Part shown: in pieces, positions 1 to 9,319 of the stretch
Position numbering within the stretch: the stretch's first letter is position 1
Layout: every line of letters begins with the position of its first letter
Assembly (NCBI RefSeq): GCF_000295095.1
Contig: NZ_JH806633.1
Coordinates: forward strand, 124,001 to 188,000
Reading direction: 5' to 3'
From: Actinomyces timonensis DSM 23838
Lineage (GTDB): Bacteria > Actinomycetota > Actinomycetes > Actinomycetales > Actinomycetaceae
Length of the DNA: 64,000 nucleotides
Translations under genes and position numbers: made by a program
Notes under the pieces: generated by a model
Told to the model about the DNA's origin: nothing
Seen by the model: the letters and a program-made list of their open reading frames with translations, nothing else
Database searches by the model: none

Positions 1-183
1 GTCATGGCCACGGTCCAGCGCTTCTGCACACACGTGGGCGTCATCGGCGCCGGACGGGTCCTGGCCGCGGGCACCACCGACGAGGTCGCCGCGGGGGAGG
101 ACCTCGATACCCGGTTCGCCCAGCTCGTGGGCGGCCCGACGACGACGGAGGGGCTGTCATGGCTGCGACCCTCATCCGACTGA
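1..183 (+). CDS. ABC transporter ATP-binding protein, C-terminal fragment
   Basis: This frame is open from base 1 to a TGA at 181-183 and gives 60 codons, so the gene is cut by the window edge. The visible end looks like the tail of an ABC ATPase after the H-loop: it reads VIGAGRVLAAGTTDEV, the usual 'G+ + AxGTxxE' segment. The Walker motifs lie outside the window. It overlaps the permease start at 159 by 25 bp, which suggests translational coupling and one exporter operon. The substrate is unknown. Confidence 0.7.
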   Translation, partial: VMATVQRFCTHVGVIGAGRVLAAGTTDEVAAGEDLDTRFAQLVGGPTTTEGLSWLRPSSD

Positions 184-1859
184 GGTGGAGGCTCACCCTC
201 AACGCCATCACGCGGAACGCCTGGACGACGGTCGCCGCCGTCCTCGGCGCGCTGTGGGGGCTCTCGGTCCTGGGCGGGGTGATCCCGGGCTCCGTGCTCC
301 TCGGCGCCAGGGCGGGAACCGGCGACGCCGCCCTCGTCCTCGGCGCTGTCGGCGCCCTGCTGGTGCTGGGCTGGGCGCTCGTCCCCCTGCTCGTCGTGGG
401 AGTCGACTCGACTCTCGACCCGCGGGCCATGGCCGCGTGGATCGCGCCCTCGCGCCCCCTCGCCGTCGGCCTGGCCGTCGCCGGGGCCCTCGGGATCCCG
501 GGGATCGTCACCAGTGTCGTCGTCCTGCTGCCCGCGATCACCTGGATGGTCGCCGGCCACTGGCTCGCGGCCCTGCTCGCGCTGCTCATGGCGCCGGTGG
601 CGCTGGCCACCTGCGTGCTCCTGTCGCGGATCGTGGTCATCGGACTCGGGGTCTCGACGACGCGGCGCGGCCGGGACGCCAGTGGTGTCATCGCCGCCGT
701 GCTCGTCATCGGGGGAGTGCTCCTCATCAACGCGTTCAACGCGCTCGCGAATCGCGCGCAGGGCGTGTCCCTCGAGGGCCTGCGCGCGGCGGCGCGGGCC
801 CTCGGCGCGAGCCCCCTGGGGTGGACGCTCGCGGCCCCCGGGGAGCTGGCGCAGGGCAGGCCCGGGGTCGCCCTGGGCGAGGCGATCGGGTCGGTCGCGC
901 TCGTCGCGCTCCTCATCCCCCTCTGGGAGCGGGTCATGGCCCGCGTCATGACAGGGCCCGCCCGGAGCGCCGGACGCGCTGACGCCTACGCCTCGGCGAG
1001 GGCCGCGCGCGGAGGGGCTTCAGCGGTGGACGCGCTGGCCTGGCACAAGCGCCTGTCACGGCTCATGCCCTCTCCCGCGGCCGCCGTCGCCGCGAGGTGC
1101 CTGAGGTACTGGCGCGCGGATCCCCGCTATCTCACGCAGGCGCTCGGCGTGGTCCTCGTGCCCGTCATGCTGGCGGTCGTCGGAAGCCTCCACGCCGCCA
1201 CGGCGGCATCGAGCTCCGGGCGCGACGCCTCTCCATCGGATGTGGTGACCATGGCCATCGGGCCCGCGTTCATGGCGATCATCGCCGGCTGGTCCCTCCT
1301 GAACGACCTCGGCTACGACTCGACGGCGCTGTGGTCGCATATCAGCGCTGGCCTGCGGGGGCGCGATGACCGCCTCGGCCGCGTGGTGGCGGCGCTCCTG
1401 TGGCAGGTCCCCGTCCTGACGGGGACGCTCCTCGCCCTCGCCGGGTGGACGGGGCGCTGGGCCATGGTGCCGCTCATACTCGGCGCGATGGCGGCGATTC
1501 ACGGCACGGCGCTGGCATGGTCCTGCGTCGTGAGCACGCTCGTCCTCTGCGAGGTCAACGCCCCTGGGGAGAGCCCTTTGAAGTCGAGGACCTCGGGCAC
1601 CGTTTTCGTCGCGGGGCTCCAGCAGGCAGTGGGCTTTCTCGTGATCCCGCTCATCAGCGCGCCGGTCTGGGGTCCCGCGATCGCGGTGGCCTCGGCGGGC
1701 GCGTGGGCCTGGGGCTGGGCCGTGCTCGTGGGCGGGGTGCTCTGGGGCGTCGCCGGCGTCGCGGTGGGCGTCGCCGCCGGCGGGAGGGCGCTGGATCGGC
1801 GCGAGGTTGCGGTTCTCGCCACTATCTCGTCCTGGCCGGGGCATATGGAGGTGCGCTGA
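159..1859 (+). CDS. ABC transporter permease, integral membrane
   Basis: This 566-residue, very hydrophobic protein has about ten or more predicted membrane spans. They fall in two blocks (residues ~15-265 and ~320-555) separated by a charged cytoplasmic stretch. It starts with ATG inside the 3' end of the upstream ATPase gene, as expected for an ATPase-permease pair. The pattern fits large ABC-2-type exporter permeases of actinobacteria, but I see no family signature that fixes a substrate. It is the last gene of the operon; nagB follows after a 172-bp gap with its own promoter candidate. Confidence 0.65.
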   Translation: MAATLIRLRWRLTLNAITRNAWTTVAAVLGALWGLSVLGGVIPGSVLLGARAGTGDAALVLGAVGALLVLGWALVPLLVVGVDSTLDPRAMAAWIAPSRPLAVGLAVAGALGIPGIVTSVVVLLPAITWMVAGHWLAALLALLMAPVALATCVLLSRIVVIGLGVSTTRRGRDASGVIAAVLVIGGVLLINAFNALANRAQGVSLEGLRAAARALGASPLGWTLAAPGELAQGRPGVALGEAIGSVALVALLIPLWERVMARVMTGPARSAGRADAYASARAARGGASAVDALAWHKRLSRLMPSPAAAVAARCLRYWRADPRYLTQALGVVLVPVMLAVVGSLHAATAASSSGRDASPSDVVTMAIGPAFMAIIAGWSLLNDLGYDSTALWSHISAGLRGRDDRLGRVVAALLWQVPVLTGTLLALAGWTGRWAMVPLILGAMAAIHGTALAWSCVVSTLVLCEVNAPGESPLKSRTSGTVFVAGLQQAVGFLVIPLISAPVWGPAIAVASAGAWAWGWAVLVGGVLWGVAGVAVGVAAGGRALDRREVAVLATISSWPGHMEVR

Positions 1860-1940
1860 GACGGAGGCCCGGGCCTGTGACATGCGCGGATGCGGCATGC
1901 CGGCGTCCGGGTGATGGAAGGGGCGGACGGTCTTCACGAC

Positions 1941-1970
1941 ATGACGTCTGGTGATCGAACATCCTACAAT
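1941..1970 (+). promoter_or_regulatory. Candidate promoter for nagB
   Basis: A TACAAT -10 hexamer at 1965-1970 (5 of 6 matches to TATAAT) lies 18 bp after an ATGACG -35-like hexamer at 1941-1946. It is about 60 bp upstream of the nagB start, in an AT-richer patch of otherwise GC-rich DNA. A purine-rich ribosome-binding site (GAGGAGAG) precedes the ATG at 2032. The call rests on motif match only. Confidence 0.4.
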
Positions 1971-2031
1971 TCAATCAGGAGCGCGCAGGCGCCCATCCCG
2001 CATGAGATCCCACTGATCGAGGAGAGCAACC

Positions 2032-2766
2032 ATGGAACTCGTTGTCCTGGACACCCCCGAGGCCATCGCCGAGCGCGCCGCCGACGCCATCGAGGAGCTG
2101 CTGGCCTCCAAGCCGGATGCCGTCCTCGGTACCGCCACCGGCTCCAGCCCCCTGCCCCTCTACGACGAGCTCGTGCGCCGCTGCGCCGCCGGACGGCTGT
2201 CCTTCGCCCGAGTCACCGGCTTCATGCTCGACGAGTACGTGGGGCTCCCTGACGAGCACCCCGAGCGCTACGCCACCTTCATGGAGCGCAACCTGCGCTC
2301 CCGCGTCGACATGCGCCCCGGCGCCCTCCACGGCCCGGACGCCCTGGCCGACGACCTCCAGGCGGCCTGCGCCGACTACGAGCGCCAGATGGCCGAGGCC
2401 GGCTACTGCGACCTGCAGATCCTGGGCATCGGCTCCGACGGGCACATCGCCTTCAACGAGCCCGGCGGTCCGCTGGACTCGCCCACGCACGTCGATGTCC
2501 TGACCGAGCAGACCCGCCGCGACAACGCCCGCTTCTTCGACGGCGATATCGACGCCGTCCCCACGCACTGCATCACCCAGGGGCTGGGGACGATCATGAG
2601 GGCGAGGAAGCTCGTGCTCATCGCGACCGGGGCGGGCAAGGCCGAGGCCATCCGCCAGCTCGTCGAGGGGGAGGTCAGCGCCCAGTGGCCCTGCACTGTC
2701 ATGCAGAACCACCCCGACGCCCTCGTCCTCGTCGACCCCGCCGCCGCCTCCCTCCTCACCCATTGA
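2032..2766 (+). CDS. nagB: Glucosamine-6-phosphate deaminase
   Basis: This enzyme converts glucosamine-6-phosphate to fructose-6-phosphate and ammonia, linking amino-sugar use to glycolysis in the cytoplasm. The 244-residue protein has the family landmarks in order: the phosphate-binding GTATGSSP loop (~34-41), MLDEYVGL with the general-base Asp (~64-71), and GIGSDGHIAFNEPG with the ring-opening His (~133-146). Length is close to the usual 240-265. The start is the ATG after GAGGAGAGCAACC. No nagA or nagE lies next to it; it stands alone between an ABC operon and a DUF3039 gene, and a strong inverted repeat follows its stop. Confidence 0.93.
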   Translation: MELVVLDTPEAIAERAADAIEELLASKPDAVLGTATGSSPLPLYDELVRRCAAGRLSFARVTGFMLDEYVGLPDEHPERYATFMERNLRSRVDMRPGALHGPDALADDLQAACADYERQMAEAGYCDLQILGIGSDGHIAFNEPGGPLDSPTHVDVLTEQTRRDNARFFDGDIDAVPTHCITQGLGTIMRARKLVLIATGAGKAEAIRQLVEGEVSAQWPCTVMQNHPDALVLVDPAAASLLTH

Positions 2767-2778
2767 TCCTCCCTATTA

Positions 2779-2881
2779 CCGAGACCGGGCGAACAGCACC
2801 GCGAGATTTTGAATTGCCGGGTGGTTTCGCATCTCGCGGTGCTGTTCGCCCGGTCTCGGCGTGCTGTTCGCCCGGTCTCGG
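2779..2881. repeat. Perfect 28-bp inverted repeat plus tandem arm copy (terminator or repeat family)
   Basis: The arm at 2779-2806 is the exact reverse complement of 2832-2859 (28 of 28), with a 25-nt loop. The last 21 bases of the right arm (2839-2859) are repeated directly at 2861-2881, one base further on. The arm core contains GAACAGCAC and GGTCTCGG. There is no U-tract after the stem. It lies 12 bp after the nagB stop, so it could end nagB transcription. The extra arm copy is more typical of a dispersed palindromic repeat than of a simple terminator. Confidence 0.7.
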
Positions 2882-2958
2882 CGGAGGGGCGGGGCGGGCG
2901 AGTTATCGCACAGGCGGCTGGCTCGGAGCGCGCCGGGGAGCGGGCCTAGACTGGCCGC

Positions 2959-3321
2959 ATGATCCTTCCCCGCATGAGCTCCGATCCTGCTGATCCTGGT
3001 AGCCCCGCGGACCCGGGCGCCGAGCCCGGGCGCTCCGTCGGCACGGCCGTCCTGGAGCGCGAGGAGCTGCAGTCCACGGACGACGGCGACGCCGACCGCT
3101 TCGCCCACTACGTGCGCAAGGACAAGATCGCCGCCGCGGCCGCCACCGGCCGTCCCGTCGTCGCCCTGTGCGGCAAGGTGTGGACGCCCGGGCGCGACCC
3201 GTCGAAGTACCCCGTGTGCCCCACCTGCAAGGAGATCATGGAGTCCATGCGCTCCGGTGATGGCGGCTCCTCAGGGGGCCCGCGCCGCCCGCGGTTCCCC
3301 TTCGGCCGAGGCGGTCAGTGA
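2959..3321 (+). CDS. DUF3039 domain protein
   Basis: This is a 120-residue protein, or 115 if the second ATG at 2974 is used. The C-terminal half carries the DUF3039 signature: ALCGKVWTPGRDPSKYPVCP followed by TCKE, with three Cys likely to bind zinc. The family is restricted to actinobacteria and its function is unknown. The last four bases overlap the GTG start of the downstream helicase at 3318, so the two are translationally coupled, which suggests joint action on nucleic acid. The N-terminal ~40 residues are Pro/Gly-rich and probably disordered. Confidence 0.82.
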   Translation: MILPRMSSDPADPGSPADPGAEPGRSVGTAVLEREELQSTDDGDADRFAHYVRKDKIAAAAATGRPVVALCGKVWTPGRDPSKYPVCPTCKEIMESMRSGDGGSSGGPRRPRFPFGRGGQ

Positions 3322-5135
3322 GCCCCGCGCGCGGGAGCCAGGCCCAGCACAACCCGACCCAGCCCTCGATCTTCGCCGCGGAGCACCTCTCCCCGGCCTA
3401 CCCGCAGCGCGCCGCCTGGGGCACGACGCGCTCCCTGCGCGCCTGGCAGGCCGCCGCCCTCGAGAAGTACATGTCGGCCATGCCGCAGGACTTCCTGGCC
3501 GTGGCCACGCCGGGAGCCGGCAAGACCACCTTCGCGCTGCGCATCGCCGTCGAGCTCCTGCGCCTGGGCGAGGCCCACAAGGTCACCATCGTGTGCCCCA
3601 CCGAGCACCTGAAGTACCAGTGGGCCGAGGCCGCCGCGAAGGTCGGCATCCACATCGACCCCTCCTACTCCAACGGGCAGGGGGCGCTCGGATCGCGCTT
3701 CGACGGCGTGGCGCTCACCTACGCGCAGGTCGCCGCCAACCCGGCGCTGCACCGCGCCCGCACCGACTCCATCCGCACCCTCGTCATCCTCGACGAGATC
3801 CACCACGGCGGCGACGCCCTCAGCTGGGGCGACGCCATCCGCGAGGCCTTCACCCCCGCCCGGCGCCGCCTGGCCCTGACCGGCACGCCCTTCCGCTCGG
3901 ACACCGCCCCGATCCCCTTCGTCACCTACGCCGAGGAGGCCGGGGGCATCAAGCGCTCCAAGGCCGACTACTCCTACGGCTACTCCGACGCGTTGCGCGA
4001 CGGCGTCGTCCGCCCGGTCATGTTCATGTCCTACTCGGGCGAGATGCGCTGGCGCACCCGCGCAGGGGACGAGGTGGCCGCCCGTCTGGGCGAGCCCCTG
4101 ACCAAGGACCTGGAGGCCCAGGCCTGGCGCACCGCCCTCGACCCCAAGGGGGAGTGGATCCCCGCGGTCCTGGCCGCCGCGGACCAGCGCCTGAGCGAGG
4201 TGCGCCGCCAGGTGCCCGATGCCGGGGGACTGGTCATCGCCACCGACCAGGAGCGCGCCCGCGCCTACGCCCGCCAGCTGAGGGCGATCACGGGGGAGTC
4301 ACCCACCGTGGTCCTCTCCGACGACTCAGGTGCCTCCAGCCGCATCGAGACTTTCGCCGAGTCCACTGACCGCTGGATGGTGGCCGTGCGCATGGTCTCC
4401 GAGGGCGTGGACGTCCCGCGCCTGGCCGTCGGCGTGTACGCGACCTCCACCTCCACGCCCCTGTTCTTCGCCCAGGCCGTCGGGCGCTTCGTGCGCTCGC
4501 GGGCGCGCGGCGAGACCGCCAGCGTCTTCCTGCCCTCGGTCACCCCGCTGCTGGGCCTGGCCAATGAGATGGAGGTCGCCCGCGACCACGTGCTCGGCAA
4601 GCCGCGCTCCAACGAGGACGAGGTCTTCGGCTACCCCGAGGACCGCCTCATCGCCGAGGCCAACAAGGAGGAGAAGGCCTCCGACGACCTCTTCGGCGCC
4701 TTCGAGGCCATGAACTCCACCGCCGAGTTCGACCGCGTCCTCTTCGACGGCGGCGAGTTCGGCACCGGCGCCATGGTCGGCTCCGTGGAGGAGCAGGACT
4801 ACCTGGGCCTGCCGGGCCTCCTCGAGCCCGAGCAGGTGACCGCCCTGCTGCGTGCCCGCCAGGACAAGCAGATCAAGTCCCAGAAGCGCCAGGCCGCCGC
4901 TGCCGCCCAGCGCCGCGCCAACTCCGGCGTCGACGACGCCCGCAAGCGCGCCGCCGCCCGCAAGGAGCTCAGCTCGCTCGTGTCCGCCTGGGCCCGCCGC
5001 TCGGGCCAGCCCCACGGCGCCGTCCACAACGAGCTGCGCCGCGTGTGCGGGGGCCCGGAGGTCGCCCAGGCCACCACCGAGCAGATCGAGAAGCGCGTGG
5101 GCACCCTGCGCCGCTGGTTCGTCGGCAAGCGCTGA
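3318..5135 (+). CDS. DEAD/DEAH-box (superfamily 2) helicase
   Basis: This 605-residue ATP-dependent helicase has Walker A in TPGAGKTT (~70-77), a DEIH box in ILDEIHHGGD (~155-164), motif III-like LTGTPFRS (~184), and a C-terminal RecA domain ending in QAVGRFVRS (motif VI, ~392). The last ~110 residues are rich in Lys, Arg, Ala and Gln and probably bind nucleic acid. The GTG start overlaps the DUF3039 stop; that gene pair is common in actinobacteria. Substrate and pathway are unknown; DNA or RNA repair is possible. It converges on pncB. Confidence 0.85.
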   Translation: MSPARGSQAQHNPTQPSIFAAEHLSPAYPQRAAWGTTRSLRAWQAAALEKYMSAMPQDFLAVATPGAGKTTFALRIAVELLRLGEAHKVTIVCPTEHLKYQWAEAAAKVGIHIDPSYSNGQGALGSRFDGVALTYAQVAANPALHRARTDSIRTLVILDEIHHGGDALSWGDAIREAFTPARRRLALTGTPFRSDTAPIPFVTYAEEAGGIKRSKADYSYGYSDALRDGVVRPVMFMSYSGEMRWRTRAGDEVAARLGEPLTKDLEAQAWRTALDPKGEWIPAVLAAADQRLSEVRRQVPDAGGLVIATDQERARAYARQLRAITGESPTVVLSDDSGASSRIETFAESTDRWMVAVRMVSEGVDVPRLAVGVYATSTSTPLFFAQAVGRFVRSRARGETASVFLPSVTPLLGLANEMEVARDHVLGKPRSNEDEVFGYPEDRLIAEANKEEKASDDLFGAFEAMNSTAEFDRVLFDGGEFGTGAMVGSVEEQDYLGLPGLLEPEQVTALLRARQDKQIKSQKRQAAAAAQRRANSGVDDARKRAAARKELSSLVSAWARRSGQPHGAVHNELRRVCGGPEVAQATTEQIEKRVGTLRRWFVGKR

Positions 5136-5225
5136 GGCGGCCGAGGGTCAGGCCCGCGCCCGATACGGCGGAAGGGGCCGACGACGGCGGGCAGCGCCGT
5201 CCCTCAAGCGCCGGTCGACGCCCGT

Positions 5226-5257
5226 CCGCGACCCAGCGCCTCAGCGCCGGGTCGCGG
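5226..5257. terminator. Hairpin between convergent helicase and pncB genes
   Basis: CCGCGACCC at 5226-5234 pairs exactly with GGGTCGCGG at 5249-5257, and the GC-rich loop can fold further. The structure overlaps the pncB stop codon at 5241 and lies ~90 bp after the helicase stop, so it could serve either gene. No U-tract is present. In such GC-rich DNA some hairpins arise by chance. Confidence 0.35.
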
Positions 5258-6641
5258 TGCGGCCGTCGAGGTCGAGATAGCGGGTCGGGATCGCGGCGTC
5301 GCCGTCGCTGAGCCTCCACGCCTCGTAGGGCAGCTCCGCGCGCGCCACCTGGTGGCGCTCCGCCGCGGCCGCCAGCGCACCGGCGCCCCGGTGCTCCTCC
5401 ACGATCCGCCCATCGATGACGAGCGGCACCTGCAGGGGGCGCGCCCCCGCCTCCTCCAGCGCCGCCAGGCCCTCGGCCTCGGTGCGCGCCGAGACGAGCA
5501 GCTCCTCCGTGGCGGTTCCCGCGCCGTCGATGACGCGCCCTGCCCACTTGCGGCCGCCCACCGTCGACTTGCCGCCCGAGGAGAACTTCGCGACCTCGGC
5601 CATCTCGCCGTCGGCCCCCCGGCGCTCCACGAGCTTGTAGACCAGGGCCGCCGTCGGGCGCCCCGAGCCCGTCACGAGCTTCGTGCCCACGCCGTAGGAG
5701 TCCACGGGCGCGGCGCCGAGCGCGGCGATCGCGTGCTCATCGAGGTCGTTCGTCACCGTGATCCTCGTCGACGTCGCCCCCAGGGCGTCGAGCTGCGCGC
5801 GCACCTTGAAGGCCTCGGCCACGAGGTCGCCGGAGTCCAGGCGCACCGCGCCGAGCTCGCCGCCGGCCGCCCGGGCGGCCTTGACGGCCCGCTCCACGCC
5901 CGTGGCGATGTCGTAGGTGTCCACGAGGATCGTCGTGCCCGGGCCCAGCGAGGCCACCTGCGCGGCGAAGGCCTCCTCCTCACTGTCATGCAGGAGGGTG
6001 AAGGAATGCGCGGAGGTCCCGACCGTCGGGATCCCGAAGCGCATGCCCGCCTCCAGGTTCGAGGTCGCCGTGAAGCCGCCGATGACGGCCGCCCGCGCCG
6101 CCGCGACAGCAGCCTCCTCATGCGCTCGGCGCGCCCCGAAGTCCGCGCAGGGGCGCCCGTGGGCGGCGATCGTCATGCGCGAGGCCGCCGAGGCCACCGC
6201 GCAGTCGTAGTTGTAGATCGACAGCGCCAGCGTCTCGATGATGCAGGCCTCCGCGAACGTGCCCTCCACCGTGAGCAGGGGCGAGCCGGCCAGATAGCAC
6301 TCGCCCTCCGCGTAGCCCCGGATCGTTCCCCGGAACCGGTAGCCGCGCAGGAAGTCCAGCGTGGCGTCGTCGACGACCCCGGTGCGGTGCAGGAAGTCGA
6401 TCTGCTCGGGGGCGAAGGTGAAGGCCTCGATGGCGTCCAGGAGGCGCCCCGTGCCGGCCACCACGCCGAAGCGCCGGGAGCCTGGCAGCTTGCGGCCGAA
6501 GAGCTCGAAGACGCTGTCCCGCTCGGCGGTGCCGGCCCGAAGCGCCGACTGGAGCATGGTGAGCTCGTACATGTCGGTCATGAGCGAGGTCGAGGCCGCG
6601 GTGGGCAGCGAGGCGGGCAGAGCGCCGGGCGTGATCGTCAT
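5241..6641 (-). CDS. pncB: Nicotinate phosphoribosyltransferase
   Basis: This enzyme makes nicotinate mononucleotide from nicotinate and PRPP with ATP use, the first step of the Preiss-Handler NAD salvage route. The 466-residue protein shows the N-terminal LMTDMYELTM motif (~20-29), the GIPTVGTSAHSF segment with the His that is phosphorylated in the family (~206-217), and VRLDSGDL (~266-273) of the phosphate site. Length matches actinobacterial homologues. The ATG at 6641 is used here; a start at the second Met of the first motif would also give a family-length protein. It diverges from clpS, with ~60 bp between the starts. Confidence 0.93.
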   Translation of the reverse strand: MTITPGALPASLPTAASTSLMTDMYELTMLQSALRAGTAERDSVFELFGRKLPGSRRFGVVAGTGRLLDAIEAFTFAPEQIDFLHRTGVVDDATLDFLRGYRFRGTIRGYAEGECYLAGSPLLTVEGTFAEACIIETLALSIYNYDCAVASAASRMTIAAHGRPCADFGARRAHEEAAVAAARAAVIGGFTATSNLEAGMRFGIPTVGTSAHSFTLLHDSEEEAFAAQVASLGPGTTILVDTYDIATGVERAVKAARAAGGELGAVRLDSGDLVAEAFKVRAQLDALGATSTRITVTNDLDEHAIAALGAAPVDSYGVGTKLVTGSGRPTAALVYKLVERRGADGEMAEVAKFSSGGKSTVGGRKWAGRVIDGAGTATEELLVSARTEAEGLAALEEAGARPLQVPLVIDGRIVEEHRGAGALAAAAERHQVARAELPYEAWRLSDGDAAIPTRYLDLDGRTATRR

Positions 6642-6705
6642 GACAACAGCCTAGTCCCAACGGAATGCGCGCCGCATGCCCGCCACCTCCGGCTACGCTG
6701 ACAGC

Positions 6706-7029
6706 ATGAGCCCCGCCGTGCCGGTCGCGGAACCGATCATCCAGGCAGATGAGCGCACCAGCGCCCATCGCCTGTGGGCCACTGTCGTCCACGACGACCC
6801 CATCAACACCATGGACTACGTCACCTGGGTCTTCGCCAGCTACTTCGGCTACCCCCGCTCCAAGGCCGCCCACCTCATGATGCAGGTCCACATGACAGGC
6901 CGGGCCACCGTCTCCCGCGGCGAGCGCCCCCGCATGGAGGCCGACGTCACCGCCATGCACTCCTATGGGCTGCGCGCCACCATTGAGCCACTGGCGGGCC
7001 TGCCCGACGGCGGGGGAGAGGACCGATGA
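6706..7029 (+). CDS. clpS: ATP-dependent Clp protease adaptor ClpS
   Basis: This 107-residue adaptor delivers N-end-rule substrates to ClpA/ClpC. It shows the core ClpS landmarks: VVHDDPINTMDYV (substrate-pocket strand and helix), SKAAHLMMQVHMTGRATV (helix and loop that contact the Clp ATPase), and a C-terminal strand. I chose the ATG at 6706 over an in-frame ATG at 6676, because the longer form only adds a non-conserved leader that overlaps the promoter region. The stop overlaps the DUF2017 start (ATGA at 7026), a linkage conserved in actinobacteria. Confidence 0.92.
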   Translation: MSPAVPVAEPIIQADERTSAHRLWATVVHDDPINTMDYVTWVFASYFGYPRSKAAHLMMQVHMTGRATVSRGERPRMEADVTAMHSYGLRATIEPLAGLPDGGGEDR

Positions 7030-7589
7030 GGGCCTTCGCCGCCGTCGACGGCGGATGGGAGAGCCAGCTGGCCGCCTGGGAGCGCGAGGCCCTGGCCGGC
7101 CTCCTCCTGCAGGTGGCCACCGTCCTGCGCGCCGACGACGACCACCCCGCCGAGACCTCGGCGGACCTCGCGCTCCGGGCCGAGGCCGCCCTCGCCCGCG
7201 AGACCCTCCTGCCCGATGCCTCGGAGGACCCGGAGGTCGCCGTCGCCATCTCCGCCCTCAGGCGCGCGGATCTGCGCGACCTCAAGGACTCCCGGGCGCG
7301 CGACGTCGTCGCCGAGCTCCTGGCCCCCTCCGGCTCCGGCGGCGCCGTCCGGGTGGCGGCGGGAGCGGAGGGCGCGTGGCTGGGGGCGCTCAACGACGCC
7401 CGACTCCTCCTCGCCCGGCGCCTGGGGATCGATAGCCCCGAGGCCGCTGAGGCGATTCACTCCCTCGCTGACTCGGCGCCTGGCAGGGACGCGGATCCGC
7501 AGGTCAGGGAGCGACATGCGGCGGCGATCCTCTACACGATGCTCACCTGGTGGCAGGAATCACTGGTCTCAGGGCTCCTCGGGGACTGA
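7026..7589 (+). CDS. DUF2017 family protein
   Basis: This 187-residue, all-alpha, acidic protein overlaps clpS by 4 bp. Position right after clpS and before murI is the diagnostic context for DUF2017 (the Rv1332/Rv1333 neighbourhood type in mycobacteria). Visible features are a leucine-rich N-terminus, an RRADLRDLKDSR segment in the middle and a WLGALNDARLLLARRLGI segment (~118-135), the best conserved part of the family. Function is unknown; a role in Clp proteolysis is inferred only from linkage. Confidence 0.85.
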   Translation: MRAFAAVDGGWESQLAAWEREALAGLLLQVATVLRADDDHPAETSADLALRAEAALARETLLPDASEDPEVAVAISALRRADLRDLKDSRARDVVAELLAPSGSGGAVRVAAGAEGAWLGALNDARLLLARRLGIDSPEAAEAIHSLADSAPGRDADPQVRERHAAAILYTMLTWWQESLVSGLLGD

Positions 7590-7610
7590 GCGCCGCATAG
7601 TCTCGGGTCC

Positions 7611-8516
7611 ATGAATGACGCCGCCATCGGAATGTTCGACTCCGGGGTCGGCGGGCTCACGGTGGCGCGCGCCGTCCTGGATCAGCTCCCGGGGGAGAGG
7701 ATCCTCTACATCGGCGACACCGCGAACACCCCCTACGGGCCGCGTCCCATCGACGAGGTGCGCGCCCTCGCCCTGGGGGTGATGGACGAGCTCGTCGATT
7801 CCGGCGTCAAGCTCCTCGTCATCGCCTGCAACACGGCGTCGGCGGCCGTGCTCCACGACGCCCGGGCCCGCTACACCCTTGGCAAGGGCGTGCCGGTCAT
7901 CGAGGTGATCCATCCCGCCGCCCGCGCAGCCGCCCGCGTCACCCGCAACGGGCGCATCGGCCTCATCGCCACCCAGGGCACCGTGGACTCGCGCGCCTAC
8001 TCCGACGCCCTGTCAGCCGTCCCGGGCGTCGAGCTCATCAGCCAGGCCTGCCCGCGCTTCGTGGAGCTCGCCGAGCGCGGGATCACCACCGGCCCCGAGG
8101 CGCTCGGCGTCGCCGAGGAGTACCTGGCGCCGATGCGCGACGCCGGGGTCGACACCCTCATCCTCGGCTGCACGCACTACCCGCTGCTCGTGGGCCCCAT
8201 CTCCTACGTCATGGGGGAGGACGTGCGGCTCGTCGCCTCCTCCGATGAGACGGCCAAGGACGTCTACCGCGCCCTCGCCGCCGGCGACCTCCTCCGCGAC
8301 CCCGCCGCCCCCGCCCCCCGGCACGACTTCCGCTCCACGGGGGACCCGGAGGCCTTCGCCGTGCTCGCCCGCCGCTTCCTGGGCCCCGAGGTCGGCGAGG
8401 TCTCCCGCGCTGGCCACCCGGCGCCGTCGGCGCGGCCGGCGGAGCGCACCGAGCAGTCAGCGCAGTCTGAGCAGGCCGTGCCCGTCCCCGCCGCGTCTGA
8501 CGAGGAGAGCGCATGA
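7611..8516 (+). CDS. murI: Glutamate racemase
   Basis: This enzyme converts L- to D-glutamate for peptidoglycan. The 301-residue protein has [13 protein letters not shown] with the substrate-binding Asp-Ser (~6-18), the first catalytic Cys in VIACNTASA (~71-79), and the second in [10 protein letters not shown] (~184-193). The last ~35 residues are a low-complexity Pro/Ser/Glu tail beyond the usual end of the family and probably disordered. The stop overlaps the ATG of the MBL-fold gene (ATGA, 8513). Confidence 0.95.
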   Translation: MNDAAIGMFDSGVGGLTVARAVLDQLPGERILYIGDTANTPYGPRPIDEVRALALGVMDELVDSGVKLLVIACNTASAAVLHDARARYTLGKGVPVIEVIHPAARAAARVTRNGRIGLIATQGTVDSRAYSDALSAVPGVELISQACPRFVELAERGITTGPEALGVAEEYLAPMRDAGVDTLILGCTHYPLLVGPISYVMGEDVRLVASSDETAKDVYRALAAGDLLRDPAAPAPRHDFRSTGDPEAFAVLARRFLGPEVGEVSRAGHPAPSARPAERTEQSAQSEQAVPVPAASDEESA

Positions 8517-9319
8517 GGCTCACGATCATCGGCTGCTCCGGCTCCATGTCGGGACCAGGCTCCTCCGCCTCCTCCTACTTGGTGCAGGCCAGCGGCGGTG
8601 ACCCCCTGGGCCCGGTCGGCGCCGAGCACACCTGGTCCGTCATCCTCGACCTCGGCCCGGGCTCGATGGGACGCCTCCTCAACCATGTGGACCCCGCCGA
8701 CCTCGACGCCATCTGCATCTCCCACTGCCACGCGGACCACATGGTCGACCTCGTCGGCATGCACGTCTACCGCCGCTGGAACCCCACCGGCCCGCTTGGC
8801 CCCGTCCTCACCCTGGGCCCCTCGAACCTGCTGGAGCGCCTGCGCGGCGTCGACGGCACGGAGAAGACCGACGAGGACTACCGCACCGAGTTCGATGTGC
8901 GCACCGTGACACCGGGACGGCCCGTGCGCGTCGGCCCCATGACGATCACCCCCTACACGGCGCTCCACCCGGTGGAGGCCTACGGCTTCCGCATCGAGGG
9001 GCCCAGCGAGGATGGATCGCGCATCGTCACCATGGCCTTCACCGGTGACACTGACTCCTGCGAGGGCATGACCGCCATGGCCGAGGGCGTCGACCTCCTC
9101 CTGTCGGAGGCCGCCTTCGTCGAGGGCGGGGAGGCCGTGCGCGGCATGCACCTGACAGGGCTGCGCGCCGGCGAGCTCGCCGCCGAGGGGCGCGTGGGGC
9201 GCCTCATCCTCACCCACATCCAGCCCTGGACGGACCCCGCCATCCCGCTGGCCGAGGCGCGCCGCGCCTACTCGGGCCCGGTGGACGCCGCCATGAGCTC
9301 GATGGTGTGGGAGCTGTGA
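8513..9319 (+). CDS. MBL-fold metallo-hydrolase (cyclic nucleotide phosphodiesterase-like)
   Basis: This 268-residue protein has the zinc-binding motif in [12 protein letters not shown] (~64-75), with later ligands near AFTGDTDSC (~177-185) and LTHIQPW (~232-238). It is the homologue of the gene beside murI and rph in mycobacteria (Rv1339 type), a family reported to include atypical cAMP phosphodiesterases. The precise substrate here is not shown by the sequence. It overlaps both neighbours by a few bases, so murI, this gene and the next form one transcript. Confidence 0.85.
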   Translation: MRLTIIGCSGSMSGPGSSASSYLVQASGGDPLGPVGAEHTWSVILDLGPGSMGRLLNHVDPADLDAICISHCHADHMVDLVGMHVYRRWNPTGPLGPVLTLGPSNLLERLRGVDGTEKTDEDYRTEFDVRTVTPGRPVRVGPMTITPYTALHPVEAYGFRIEGPSEDGSRIVTMAFTGDTDSCEGMTAMAEGVDLLLSEAAFVEGGEAVRGMHLTGLRAGELAAEGRVGRLILTHIQPWTDPAIPLAEARRAYSGPVDAAMSSMVWEL

